From: JAKFDI01 sp044508835
Lineage (GTDB): Bacteria > Pseudomonadota > Gammaproteobacteria > Burkholderiales > Burkholderiaceae_C
Direction of reading: 5' to 3'
NCBI GenBank assembly: GCA_044508835.1
Contig: JBIQHD010000030.1
Coordinates: 1 to 57,837, forward strand
Length of the DNA: 57,837 bases
Each line of letters begins with the position of its first letter. The first letter of the stretch is position 1. The translations under genes were made by a program, and so were the position numbers. A model generated the notes under the pieces. That model made no database searches and was not told where the DNA came from. It was given only the letters and a program-made list of their open reading frames with translations. Positions 1-10,145 of the stretch are shown here, in pieces.

Positions 1-2
1 TC

Positions 3-1325
3 GTCGGCGGCTGCGACAAGAACATGCCCGGCGGCATGATGGGCATGCTGCGCGCGAACGTGCCCTCGATCTACGTCTACGGCGGCACCATCCTGCCCGG
101 CCACTACAAGGGCCAGGACCTGAACATCGTGAGCGTGTTCGAGGCCGTGGGCGAGTTCTCCGCCGGGCGCATGAGCGAGACCGACTTCTGCGAGATCGAG
201 CGCCGCGCCATCCCCGGCAGCGGCTCGTGCGGCGGCATGTACACCGCCAACACCATGAGCTCGGCCTTCGAGGCGCTGGGCATGAGTCTGCCCTACTCCT
301 CGACGATGGCGAACCCGCACGACGAGAAGGCCAACTCCGCGAAGGAATCGGCGCGCGTGCTGGTCGAGGCGGTGAGGAACGACCTCAAGCCGCGCGACAT
401 CGTCACCAAGCAGGCGATCGAGAACGCCGTGGCGGTGATCATGGCCACCGGCGGCTCCACCAACGCGGTGCTGCACTTCCTCGCCATCGCGCATGCCGCG
501 GGCGTGGACTGGACGATCGACGACTTCGAGCGCATGCGCAAGAAGGTGCCGGTGTTCTGCGACCTCAAGCCCTCGGGCAAGTACCTCGCGGTCGACCTGC
601 ACAAGGCCGGCGGCATTCCGCAGGTGATGAAGATGCTGCTGAAGGCCGGCCTGCTGCACGGCGACTGCATGACCATCACCGGCAAGACCGTGGCCGAGAA
701 CCTGGCCGACGTGCCCGACACGCCGCGCGCCGACCAGGACGTGATCCATCCCATCGACCAGCCGCTGTACGCCGAGGGCCACCTCGCCATCCTCAAGGGC
801 AACCTCTCGCCCGAGGGCGCGGTCGCCAAGATCACGGGCCTGAAGAACCCGACCATCACCGGCCCGGCGCGCGTGTTCGACGACGAGCAGTCGGCGCTGG
901 CGGCCATCATGGCGCAGAAGATCAAGGCCGGCGACGTGATGGTGCTGCGCTACCTCGGCCCCAAGGGCGGCCCGGGCATGCCCGAGATGCTGGCGCCCAC
1001 GGGCGCGCTCATCGGCCAGGGGCTGGGCGAATCCGTCGGGCTCATCACCGACGGCCGCTTCTCCGGCGGCACCTGGGGCATGGTGGTGGGCCACGTCGCC
1101 CCCGAGGCCTATGCCGGCGGCAACATCGCGCTGGTGCACGAGGGCGACTCCATCACCATCGACGCCCACTCGCTGACGCTGCAGCTCAACGTGAGCGACG
1201 AGGAGCTCGCCAGGCGGCGCGCGGCATGGAAGCCGCCCGCGCAGCGCTACACCCGCGGCGTGCTGGCGAAGTTCGGCAAGCTGGTGTCCAGCGCGAGCTC
1301 GGGCGCGGTGCTCGACAAGGACTGA
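3..1325 (+). CDS. ilvD: dihydroxy-acid dehydratase, 3' part (5' end outside window)
   Basis: Dehydrates 2,3-dihydroxy-3-methylbutanoate and its homologue to 2-oxo acids in valine, leucine and isoleucine synthesis; cytoplasmic iron-sulfur enzyme. The frame is already open at the window edge and starts inside the GGCDK cluster-ligand motif. A second conserved Cys follows in GSCGGMYTANTM, and the C-terminal DGRFSGG segment and the usual end are present. About 440 codons are visible; family members of this short type are about 560 residues, so I infer some 120 N-terminal residues lie upstream. The first internal ATG at 24 is not the true start. A perfect hairpin follows the stop. Confidence 0.96.
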   Translation, partial: VGGCDKNMPGGMMGMLRANVPSIYVYGGTILPGHYKGQDLNIVSVFEAVGEFSAGRMSETDFCEIERRAIPGSGSCGGMYTANTMSSAFEALGMSLPYSSTMANPHDEKANSAKESARVLVEAVRNDLKPRDIVTKQAIENAVAVIMATGGSTNAVLHFLAIAHAAGVDWTIDDFERMRKKVPVFCDLKPSGKYLAVDLHKAGGIPQVMKMLLKAGLLHGDCMTITGKTVAENLADVPDTPRADQDVIHPIDQPLYAEGHLAILKGNLSPEGAVAKITGLKNPTITGPARVFDDEQSALAAIMAQKIKAGDVMVLRYLGPKGGPGMPEMLAPTGALIGQGLGESVGLITDGRFSGGTWGMVVGHVAPEAYAGGNIALVHEGDSITIDAHSLTLQLNVSDEELARRRAAWKPPAQRYTRGVLAKFGKLVSSASSGAVLDKD

Positions 1326-1355
1326 TCCACCCGCCGAGCCGGCCGCATCGAACGA

Positions 1356-1378
1356 ACGGGGCGCACGAGGCGCCCCGT
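1356..1378 (+). terminator. hairpin downstream of ilvD
   Basis: A perfect 9-bp inverted repeat (ACGGGGCGC / GCGCCCCGT) with a 5-base loop lies 30 bp after the ilvD stop. The downstream sequence is only weakly T-rich, so it is a probable rather than textbook intrinsic terminator. It lies just beyond the 3' end of the converging small membrane-protein gene and could serve both strands. Confidence 0.55.
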
Positions 1379-1398
1379 CTTCATTGGCGCGCAGCGGA

Positions 1399-1692
1399 TC
1401 AGGACGCGCGCCGGCTGTTGTTGCGCGCTTCCTTGGCCGAGGTGCTCTTGCCGCGCCGGCCCTTGTGGTCCATGCCGAGCGCGTCGAGCGCCTTCACCCG
1501 GCGATCGCGCTTCTTCGCCTCGATCTTGTCCATCTCGCGGCGCTTGGTGTAGCCCGAGGCGTCGGCCCAGGCCCACCAGACGACCGCGCCGGCGAAGGGC
1601 GCGAGCACCAGCCACCACGACCACTCGGCGACGGGGCCGAATTCGGCCCACTTCATCACGATCAGCAGCACGCCGAGCACGACAAGGTACAT
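1399..1692 (-). CDS. small Trp-rich membrane protein (TIGR04438-like)
   Basis: 97-residue protein with two hydrophobic segments, about residues 1-14 and 22-40, the second unusually rich in tryptophan (EWSWWLVL, VVWWAWAD). A strongly basic cytoplasmic-looking tail from about residue 48 contains KRDRRVKALDALGMDHKGRRG. This layout matches the 'small Trp-rich protein' family that I know from betaproteobacteria, which has no assigned function. It converges on ilvD and is divergent from the cytochrome gene. I infer an inner-membrane location; the role is unknown. Confidence 0.75.
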   Translation of the reverse strand: MYLVVLGVLLIVMKWAEFGPVAEWSWWLVLAPFAGAVVWWAWADASGYTKRREMDKIEAKKRDRRVKALDALGMDHKGRRGKSTSAKEARNNSRRAS

Positions 1693-1727
1693 GATTTGCT
1701 CCGACTCTCGGTGTTTTGTTCAAGGAT

Positions 1728-1752
1728 TTGACGGGACCCTCGAACCTACAAT
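1728..1752 (+). promoter_or_regulatory. possible promoter of the cytochrome c gene
   Basis: TTGACG (1728-1733) and TACAAT (1747-1752) resemble sigma-70 -35 and -10 boxes upstream of the cytochrome gene. The 13-bp spacer is shorter than the usual 16-18 bp, so at most one element may be used. The stretch is noticeably more AT-rich than its surroundings. Confidence 0.3.
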
Positions 1753-1803
1753 GCATTCTTTCATGCAGTCCGTTGGCCCAGCCTCCAGAATGAAAGGAAA
1801 ATC

Positions 1804-2103
1804 ATGAAGTTGTTCCCCGTCCTGATCCTTGCGCTTGCGGCCGGTCCGGCCCTGGCCAACGCCGATCTCGCCAAGAAGAAGAACTGCATGGCCTGCCATG
1901 CCATCGACAAGAAGCTGGTGGGCCCGTCCTACAAGGACGTCGCGGCCAAGTACGCGGGCCAGAAGGATGCCGTCGCCAAGCTGACGCAGAAGGTGCTCAA
2001 GGGCGGTTCGGGCGCATGGGGCCCGGTGCCCATGCCCGCCAACCCGCAGGTGAGCGAGGCCGAGGCCAAGCAGCTCGTCGAGTGGGTGCTGACGGTGAAG
2101 TGA
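1804..2103 (+). CDS. periplasmic class I cytochrome c (c551-type)
   Basis: 99-residue precursor with a Sec signal peptide (about residues 1-20, ending ALANA), one haem site CMACH at residues 28-32, and a likely axial methionine, Met77, in GPVPMPANP. This is the layout of small periplasmic electron carriers of the c551/c552 type. A GGAAA-type ribosome site precedes the ATG. Its mature sequence closely parallels the C-terminal haem domain of SoxD in this window (shared CxACHA, LVGPS, KYAG, WGPVPMP), suggesting common ancestry. Its electron partner is not shown by the sequence. A strong intrinsic terminator follows. Confidence 0.93.
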   Translation: MKLFPVLILALAAGPALANADLAKKKNCMACHAIDKKLVGPSYKDVAAKYAGQKDAVAKLTQKVLKGGSGAWGPVPMPANPQVSEAEAKQLVEWVLTVK

Positions 2104-2109
2104 CTGCCC

Positions 2110-2132
2110 GTGCACCGCGCCCCGCGGTGCAC
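2110..2132 (+). terminator. first hairpin after the cytochrome gene
   Basis: Perfect 9-bp arms GTGCACCGC / GCGGTGCAC with loop GCCCC, 6 bp after the cytochrome stop codon. It has no T-tract, and probably acts with the next hairpin, for example as an mRNA 3'-end stabiliser. Confidence 0.45.
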
Positions 2133-2142
2133 GAGACGACGA

Positions 2143-2167
2143 GGGCCTGCAAGCGCAGGCCCTTTTT
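2143..2167 (+). terminator. intrinsic terminator of the cytochrome gene
   Basis: Perfect 8-bp arms GGGCCTGC / GCAGGCCC with loop AAGC, followed directly by TTTTT. This is a textbook rho-independent terminator on the plus strand, placed between the cytochrome gene and the converging acs gene. Confidence 0.88.
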
Positions 2168-2187
2168 CATGGGCGGATGCCGCCGGC

Positions 2188-4149
<1,962 letters not shown>

Positions 4150-4241
4150 TCGGGTCTCCTGGGTCGTTTCTGCGAACGGGCGGCAAGCGCCGGCCCCGCC
4201 CTGCACGGGCCCGTGGCGGTGGGGCTGGCGATGCGGCCTAT

Positions 4242-4259
4242 CCTACGCACTGTCGTAGG
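4242..4259. promoter_or_regulatory. palindrome CCTACG-N6-CGTAGG between acs and fumarase
   Basis: A perfect 6+6 bp inverted repeat with a 6-bp spacer, in the roughly 260-bp divergent intergenic region. The size and symmetry suit a dimeric regulator and it lies about 95 bp before the acs start. No regulator is identified, so its role is an inference. Confidence 0.35.
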
Positions 4260-4408
4260 CGCAAGCGCGAGAGAAAACCCCGCCGGCCGCCGCCCGCCAA
4301 TGACCGCGGTCATGCCGCGAGGGCTGGCGCCGCCGTGTGGGCATCGGGCCAGTGGGTACACTTTTCGCTGTTTCTCCCAACCCCCCGCCGCCCCTCGCGC
4401 GCCCCGCC

Positions 4409-5935
4409 ATGACCACCGTGATCCGCCACGACGACCTCGTCGAAAGCGTCGCCGCTGCCCTGCAGTACATCAGCTACTACCACCCGGCCGACTACATCCA
4501 GCACCTCGCGCGCGCCTATGCCGCCGAGCAGAGCCCGGCGGCGAAGGACGCCATCGCGCAGATACTCACCAACTCGAAGATGTGCGCCGAGGGCCGGCGC
4601 CCGATCTGCCAGGACACGGGCATCGTCAACGTGTTCATGAAGATCGGCATGGGCGTGCGCTTCGAGGGCTTCGCGGGCTCCATCGAGGACGCCGTCAACG
4701 AGGGCGTGCGCCGCGGCTACAACAACGTGGAGAACAAGCTGCGCGCGAGCATCGTGGCCGACCCGCATTTCGAGCGCAAGAACACCAGGGACAACACGCC
4801 GGCCGTCATCCACATGACCGTCGTGCCCGGCGACACGGTGGACGTGCAGGTCGCGGCCAAGGGCGGCGGCAGCGAGAACAAGAGCAAGTTCGTGATGCTC
4901 AACCCGAGCGACAGCCTGGTCGACTGGGTGATGAAGACGGTGCCCACCATGGGCGCCGGCTGGTGCCCGCCGGGCATGCTGGGCATCGGCATCGGCGGCA
5001 CGGCCGAGAAGGCGGTGCTGATGGCGAAGGAGTCCCTGATGGACCCCATCGACATGTACGAGCTGAAGGCGCGCGGCCCGCGCAACAAGACCGAGGAACT
5101 GCGCATCGAGCTGTGCGACAAGATCAACGCGCTGGGCATCGGCGCGCAGGGCCTGGGCGGCCTGACGACCGTGCTCGACGTGAAGATCGCGATGTACCCG
5201 ACGCACGCCGCCAGCAAGCCGGTGGCGATGATCCCGAACTGCGCGGCCACGCGCCATGCGCACTTCGTGCTCGACGGCTCAGGCCCCGCCTACATCGACC
5301 CGCCGAGCCTGGACCTCTGGCCCGACGTGCACTGGGCGCCCGACTACAACAAGAGCCGCAAGGTCGACCTGGACACGCTGACGAAGGAAGAGGTGGCGAG
5401 CTGGAAGCCCGGCGACACGCTGCTGCTGTCGGGCAAGATGCTCACCGGCCGCGACGCCGCGCACAAGCGCATCCAGGACATGCTGGCCAAGGGCGAGAAG
5501 CTGCCGGTGGACTTCACCAACCGCGTCATCTACTACGTCGGCCCGGTCGACCCGGTGCGCGACGAGGTCGTCGGCCCCGCCGGCCCGACCACGGCCACGC
5601 GCATGGACAAGTTCACCGACATGATGCTCGAGAAGACCGGGCTGATCGCCATGATCGGCAAGGCCGAGCGCGGGCCGGTGGCGATCGAGTCGATCCGGAA
5701 CCACCGGTCGGCCTACCTGATGGCGGTGGGCGGCGCGGCCTACCTGGTGTCCAAGGCGATCAAGCAGGCCAAGGTGGTCGGCTTCGAGGACCTGGGCATG
5801 GAAGCCATCTACGAGTTCGACGTGAGCGACATGCCGGTCACGGTGGCGGTCGATTCGACCGGCACCTCGGTGCACGCCACCGGGCCGAAGGAGTGGCAGG
5901 CGAAGATCGGCAAGATTCCGGTGGCCGTTGCCTGA
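4409..5935 (+). CDS. fumA: class I fumarate hydratase (iron-sulfur)
   Basis: Interconverts fumarate and malate in the citric acid cycle. The 508-residue cytoplasmic protein carries both class I domains in one chain: the N-terminal domain with NSKMCAEGRRPICQDTG and ENKSKFVMLNPSD, and the C-terminal domain with LLSGKMLTGRDAAHKR and AYLMAVGGAAYLVSKAI. Cysteines in MCAEG and the WCPPGMLGIGIGG loop fit [4Fe-4S] cluster binding. The ATG at 4409 gives the expected family length; the in-frame start at 4337 would add 24 atypical residues. An intrinsic terminator follows. The distinction between FumA and FumB naming is not meaningful here. Confidence 0.96.
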   Translation: MTTVIRHDDLVESVAAALQYISYYHPADYIQHLARAYAAEQSPAAKDAIAQILTNSKMCAEGRRPICQDTGIVNVFMKIGMGVRFEGFAGSIEDAVNEGVRRGYNNVENKLRASIVADPHFERKNTRDNTPAVIHMTVVPGDTVDVQVAAKGGGSENKSKFVMLNPSDSLVDWVMKTVPTMGAGWCPPGMLGIGIGGTAEKAVLMAKESLMDPIDMYELKARGPRNKTEELRIELCDKINALGIGAQGLGGLTTVLDVKIAMYPTHAASKPVAMIPNCAATRHAHFVLDGSGPAYIDPPSLDLWPDVHWAPDYNKSRKVDLDTLTKEEVASWKPGDTLLLSGKMLTGRDAAHKRIQDMLAKGEKLPVDFTNRVIYYVGPVDPVRDEVVGPAGPTTATRMDKFTDMMLEKTGLIAMIGKAERGPVAIESIRNHRSAYLMAVGGAAYLVSKAIKQAKVVGFEDLGMEAIYEFDVSDMPVTVAVDSTGTSVHATGPKEWQAKIGKIPVAVA

Positions 5936-5960
5936 GCGGGACTCGGCGACTCGAACGACA

Positions 5961-5988
5961 AGGCGGCCATCGGGCCGCCTTTCTTCTT
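5961..5988 (+). terminator. intrinsic terminator after fumarase
   Basis: Perfect arms AGGCGGCC / GGCCGCCT with an ATCG loop, followed by TTCTTCTT. It lies 26 bp after the fumarase stop, between it and the converging folE2. Confidence 0.8.
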
Positions 5989-5999
5989 GCTGCCGAGCG

Positions 6000-6791
6000 T
6001 CAGTTCCGCTCGATGCGGGCGAACGCCGAATGCGCGTGGATGGACTCGAAGTTCTCCACGTCCACGCGGTAGCGCCCGATGCGCGCGTCGCCGTTGAGCT
6101 TGAGCGCGACGTCGCGCACCAGGTCTTCCACGAACTTCGGGTTCTCGTAGGCCCGCTCGGTGACCCACTTCTCGTCGGCGCGCTTGAGCATGGGCCAGAG
6201 CTCGCTGGAGGCGCTGTCCTCGGCGAAGCGCACCAGTTCCTGCCAGCCGATGTCCTCGCGCAGCTCGACGCGGATGGTCACGTGCGAGCGCTGGTTGTGC
6301 GCGCCGTAGTCGGAGATCTCCTTCGAGCACGGGCACAGCGACTTCACCGGCACCAGCACCTCGGCCCAGATGGACGTGGCGCCGCCGCGCGCCTCGGCGA
6401 TGAGGCGGCCCTGGTACTCGAGCAGGCTTTCCACGCCGGTGACGGGCGCGCGCTTGCGCAGGAAGAACGGGAAGCGCGCCTCGATGCGGCCTTCGTCGGC
6501 CTGCAGCCGCTGGAGCATCGCCGCGAAGCCGCGGCGCAGCGAGGCGGCGTCCATCGGGCCGTCGATGTCGTTGAGCCAGGCAATGAAGCGCGACATGTGC
6601 GTGCCCTTCTGCTCGGCCGGCAGCGCCACGTCCAGGTCCCACTGCGCGACGGTCGGCAGCACGGCCTCGCCGATGCGCAGCTCCAGCGGGTAGCGCACGT
6701 CCTTGATGCCCACGCGCTGGATGGCGAGGTGCCGCTCGTCGCGCTCGCTCTGCGTATCGGGAATGTGCAGCGCGTCTTTCAGATTGCTCAT
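6000..6791 (-). CDS. folE2: GTP cyclohydrolase FolE2 (MptA/FolE2 family)
   Basis: Converts GTP to 7,8-dihydroneopterin triphosphate, the first step of tetrahydrofolate (and often queuosine) synthesis. 263 residues, the family's usual length. CPCSKEISDYGAHNQRSHV near residues 148-167 carries the metal-ligand Cys and the conserved GAHNQR of type IB enzymes; KGTHMSRF near residue 63 is also typical. FolE2 enzymes do not strictly need zinc, unlike FolE. It lies about 95 bp downstream of dxs on the same strand and may be its distal operon member. queG, for a later queuosine step, is at 36 kb. Confidence 0.95.
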   Translation of the reverse strand: MSNLKDALHIPDTQSERDERHLAIQRVGIKDVRYPLELRIGEAVLPTVAQWDLDVALPAEQKGTHMSRFIAWLNDIDGPMDAASLRRGFAAMLQRLQADEGRIEARFPFFLRKRAPVTGVESLLEYQGRLIAEARGGATSIWAEVLVPVKSLCPCSKEISDYGAHNQRSHVTIRVELREDIGWQELVRFAEDSASSELWPMLKRADEKWVTERAYENPKFVEDLVRDVALKLNGDARIGRYRVDVENFESIHAHSAFARIERN

Positions 6792-6886
6792 GTCAACAGG
6801 TCGCCGGGGAAGGTTGCGCCCCGAAGCTTCTCACCATTCGCCCGGCCTTGAGGACCGCAGGGACTGAACGCGCCGTTCGGGCGCAT

Positions 6887-8794
6887 TCAATGATTGACCG
6901 CGGAACGCAAGAGCGTCGGGCGGGCGCCGAAGCGCTTGAGGACGGACTGCTCGATGCCGGCGGCGTCGAGCCCGCACTGGGCCAGCAGCTTGGCCGGGTC
7001 GCCATGCTCGACGAAGACGTCGGGCAGGCCCAGCATCAGCACCGGCGTCTCGAGGCCGGCCGCGGCCAGGGCCTCGGCCACGGCGCTGCCGGCGCCGCCC
7101 GGGATGCAGCCTTCCTCCACCGTCACGAGGGCGTCGTGCGTGCGCGCCAGCTCGGCGACGAGCGCCGCGTCCAGCGGCTTGGCGAAGCGCATGTTCGCCA
7201 CGGTGGCGTCGAGCCGCTCGGCCGCGGCCAGCGCCGGGTACAGCACGGTGCCGAAGGCGAGGATGGCGATGCGCCCGCCCGGCTGGCCGGCGCGGCGCGA
7301 GGACTCGCGGCGCACCTCGCCCTTGCCCCAGGGGATCTCGCTCATCTCGCGCTCGACGGCCACGCCCGCGCCGGCGCCGCGCGGGTAGCGCACCGCCACC
7401 GGGTGGTCCTGCACGAAGGCGGTGTAGAGCGACTGGCGGCACTCGTTCTCGTCGGCCGGCGTCATCACGCTCACGTTCGGCACGCAGCGCAGGTAGGCGA
7501 TGTCGTAGGCGCCGGCATGCGTGGCGCCGTCGGCACCGACCAGCCCCGCGCGGTCGAGCGCGAAGACCACCGGCAGGTTCTGGATCGCCACGTCGTGGAT
7601 GAGCTGGTCGTAGGCGCGCTGCAGGAAGGTGGAATAGATGGCCACCACCGGCTTCAGGCCCTCGCAGGCGAGGCCCCCGGCGAAGGTGACGGCATGCTGC
7701 TCGGCGATGCCCACGTCGAAGTAGCGTGAGGGGAAGCGCCGCTCGAACTCGACCATGCCCGAGCCCTCGCGCATGGCCGGGGTGATGCCCACCAGCCGCG
7801 GGTCCTTCTCGGCCATGTCGCACAGCCACTGGCCAAAGACCTGGGTGAAGGTGGGCTTGGGCGGCGTCGCCGGCTTGGTGATGCCCACCGCCGGGTCGAA
7901 CTTGCCCGGGCCGTGGTAGTTCACCGGGTCGGCCTCGGCCAGCTTGTAGCCGTAGCCCTTCTTGGTGACGACGTGCAGGAACTGCGGGCCGCTCTTGGCG
8001 CGCAGGTTCTGCAGCGTGGGGATCAGCGCCTCGAGGTCGTGGCCGTCGATCGGGCCGACGTAGTTGAAGCCGAACTCCTCGAAGATGGTGCTCGGCGCGA
8101 CCATGCCCTTGGCGTGCTCCTCGAAGCGGCGCGCCAGCTCGAACAGCGGCGGCGCGTTCTTCAGCACCTGCTTGGCGGTGTCGCGCGCGGCGGCGTAGAA
8201 GCGCCCGCTCATCAGCTTGGCGAGGTGGCGGTTGAGCGCGCCCACCGGCGGCGAGATCGACATGTCGTTGTCGTTGAGGACCACCAGCATGTCGGCCTGC
8301 GACACGCCGGCGTTGTTCAGCGCCTCGAAGGCCATGCCGGCGCTCATGGCGCCGTCGCCGATGATGGCCACCGACTTGCGCGCCTCGCCCTTGAGCTTGG
8401 CCGCCAGCGCCATGCCGAGCGCGGCCGAGATGGAGGTCGACGAATGCGCCGTGCCGAAGGTGTCGTACTCGCTCTCGTCGCGCCGCGGGAACCCGCTGAT
8501 GCCGCCCAGCTGGCGCAGCGTGGGCATGCGGTCGCGCCGGCCGGTCAGGATCTTGTGCGGATAGGTCTGGTGGCCCACGTCCCACACCAGCCGGTCGTAG
8601 GGCGTGTCGAACACGTAGTGCAGCGCCACCGTCAGCTCGACGGTGCCGAGGTTCGACGACAGGTGACCGCCGGTCTGCGACACGCTCTGCAGCACGAAAT
8701 CGCGCAGCTCGACGGCAAGCTGCTGGAGTTCGTGCCGCGAGAGGCGGCGCAGGTCGGCGGGGCTGTCGATGGTCTTCAGCAGGGAATGCTTCAT
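6887..8794 (-). CDS. dxs: 1-deoxy-D-xylulose-5-phosphate synthase
   Basis: Condenses pyruvate and glyceraldehyde 3-phosphate into DXP, the entry step of the MEP isoprenoid pathway and a precursor for thiamine and pyridoxal. 635 residues with all three transketolase-like domains: the thiamine diphosphate GDGAMSAGMAFEALNNAG near residue 144, the pyrimidine-binding domain with VGIAEQHAVTFAGGLA, and the C-terminal domain with VEEGCIPGGAGSAV. It starts 28 bp after ispA ends, so it is very likely co-transcribed with xseB and ispA, the classic xseB-ispA-dxs arrangement. Confidence 0.98.
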   Translation of the reverse strand: MKHSLLKTIDSPADLRRLSRHELQQLAVELRDFVLQSVSQTGGHLSSNLGTVELTVALHYVFDTPYDRLVWDVGHQTYPHKILTGRRDRMPTLRQLGGISGFPRRDESEYDTFGTAHSSTSISAALGMALAAKLKGEARKSVAIIGDGAMSAGMAFEALNNAGVSQADMLVVLNDNDMSISPPVGALNRHLAKLMSGRFYAAARDTAKQVLKNAPPLFELARRFEEHAKGMVAPSTIFEEFGFNYVGPIDGHDLEALIPTLQNLRAKSGPQFLHVVTKKGYGYKLAEADPVNYHGPGKFDPAVGITKPATPPKPTFTQVFGQWLCDMAEKDPRLVGITPAMREGSGMVEFERRFPSRYFDVGIAEQHAVTFAGGLACEGLKPVVAIYSTFLQRAYDQLIHDVAIQNLPVVFALDRAGLVGADGATHAGAYDIAYLRCVPNVSVMTPADENECRQSLYTAFVQDHPVAVRYPRGAGAGVAVEREMSEIPWGKGEVRRESSRRAGQPGGRIAILAFGTVLYPALAAAERLDATVANMRFAKPLDAALVAELARTHDALVTVEEGCIPGGAGSAVAEALAAAGLETPVLMLGLPDVFVEHGDPAKLLAQCGLDAAGIEQSVLKRFGARPTLLRSAVNH

Positions 8795-8822
8795 GGCGCT
8801 GGGGGCTCCCTCGGTTGTCGCG

Positions 8823-9713
8823 CTAGTTGTCGCGTTCCACGACCTTGTCCGCCAGCAGGCTCAGCCACGCGGCGCGCGGCAGGCCGCTGCGCGCCAGCGC
8901 GGCCTGCGCCTCGTCGCGCAGCTCGGCGGCATGGCGGCGGGCGGCGTCGAGCCCCAGCACCGTCACGTAGGTCGGCTTGTTGTTGTCCAGGTCCTTGCCG
9001 GCGGTCTTGCCCAGCGTCTCGGACGCCTGGGTGACGTCGAGGATGTCGTCGACCACCTGGAAGGCGAGGCCGAGCGCATGGCCGTAGTCGGCCAGCGCGT
9101 CCCAGGCCAGCGGCGGGCAGGGGCCGCAGGCCGCGCCCATCAGCACGCTGGCCTGCAGCAGCGCGCCGGTCTTGCGCTGGTGCATGTCGCGCAGGGCCTG
9201 CTCGCCGAGCGGCAGGCCGATGCTCGCCAGGTCGATGGCCTGGCCGCCGGCCATGCCGGCGTGGCCGGCCGAGCGCGCCAGCAGCGAGCACAGCCGCGCC
9301 TGCAGCGCCGGCGGCACGCAGGCATCGGGCGGCGTGAGCACCTCGAAGGCCAGCGCCTGCATCGCGTCGCCGGCCAGCATGGCCTGGGCTTCGCCGTACT
9401 GCACGTGCACCGTCGGCTTGCCGCGGCGCAGCACGTCGTTGTCCATGCAGGGCATGTCGTCGTGGATCAGCGAATAGGCGTGGATCAGCTCCACCGCGCA
9501 GGCCGCGCGCAGGGCCGCTTCGCGCTGGCCGCCGACCGCCTCGGCGGCCGCCAGCACGAGCAGCGGGCGCACGCGCTTGCCGCCGTCGAGCACGCCGTAG
9601 CGCATGGCCAGGCCCAGGCCCGCCGGCGCGTTCTCGGGGACCCAGCGGGCCAGCGCGGACTCGACCGCCTGCAGCTCGCCGCGCATCCACACGTCGAAAT
9701 CGGACAGATTCAT
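8823..9713 (-). CDS. ispA: polyprenyl (farnesyl) diphosphate synthase
   Basis: Chain-elongates dimethylallyl diphosphate with isopentenyl diphosphate to farnesyl diphosphate. 296 residues, typical of bacterial IspA. The first Asp-rich motif DDMPCMDND (about 82-90) and second motif DDILD (near 219) bind magnesium-diphosphate. The start codon overlaps the xseB stop by 4 bp, indicating translational coupling, and dxs follows after 28 bp. Confidence 0.97.
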   Translation of the reverse strand: MNLSDFDVWMRGELQAVESALARWVPENAPAGLGLAMRYGVLDGGKRVRPLLVLAAAEAVGGQREAALRAACAVELIHAYSLIHDDMPCMDNDVLRRGKPTVHVQYGEAQAMLAGDAMQALAFEVLTPPDACVPPALQARLCSLLARSAGHAGMAGGQAIDLASIGLPLGEQALRDMHQRKTGALLQASVLMGAACGPCPPLAWDALADYGHALGLAFQVVDDILDVTQASETLGKTAGKDLDNNKPTYVTVLGLDAARRHAAELRDEAQAALARSGLPRAAWLSLLADKVVERDN

Positions 9714-9949
9714 TCAGACCAGGGTTTCAGTTGGCCGTCTTCCAGCACACGGACCTGCTGCTCGACGGCCTGCAGGCGGCTGCGGCAGAAATTCAACAAT
9801 TCCGCGCCGCGGCGGTAGCTCTCGAGCAGCTTGTCCAGCGGGAGCTGGCCGGCCTCCATGGCGGCAACCAGCCGTTCGAGCTCGGCCAGCGCGTCTTCGT
9901 AGGAAGGGGCTGGCGACGTCGACTCGCCGGGCGATGAAGCAACTGTCAT
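9710..9949 (-). CDS. xseB: exodeoxyribonuclease VII small subunit
   Basis: 79-residue XseB, which forms a coiled-coil complex with XseA in the single-strand-specific exonuclease VII. The core SYEDALAELERLVAAMEAGQ followed by PLDKLLESYRRGAELL is diagnostic. It overlaps ispA by 4 bp. xseA is not in the window, as is usual for this arrangement. Confidence 0.95.
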   Translation of the reverse strand: MTVASSPGESTSPAPSYEDALAELERLVAAMEAGQLPLDKLLESYRRGAELLNFCRSRLQAVEQQVRVLEDGQLKPWSE

Positions 9950-10145
9950 TTTTCGCTGCGTGAAACCGGCAATTGTAGTCAGCGCGCGACCCGCCGATTG
10001 CTCGGAACCACCTCTTGCGCGTGAGGTCTGCCTGGGTTGGCCGGGCTATCCGGGTCGCCGGGACCCGGTGGGTACAATGCGCGGCCCTGCCGGCGGCCAG
10101 CCCGGCAGTTCTTCCCCCGGAACCAGTGCAAGGGGGCGGTTTGAC

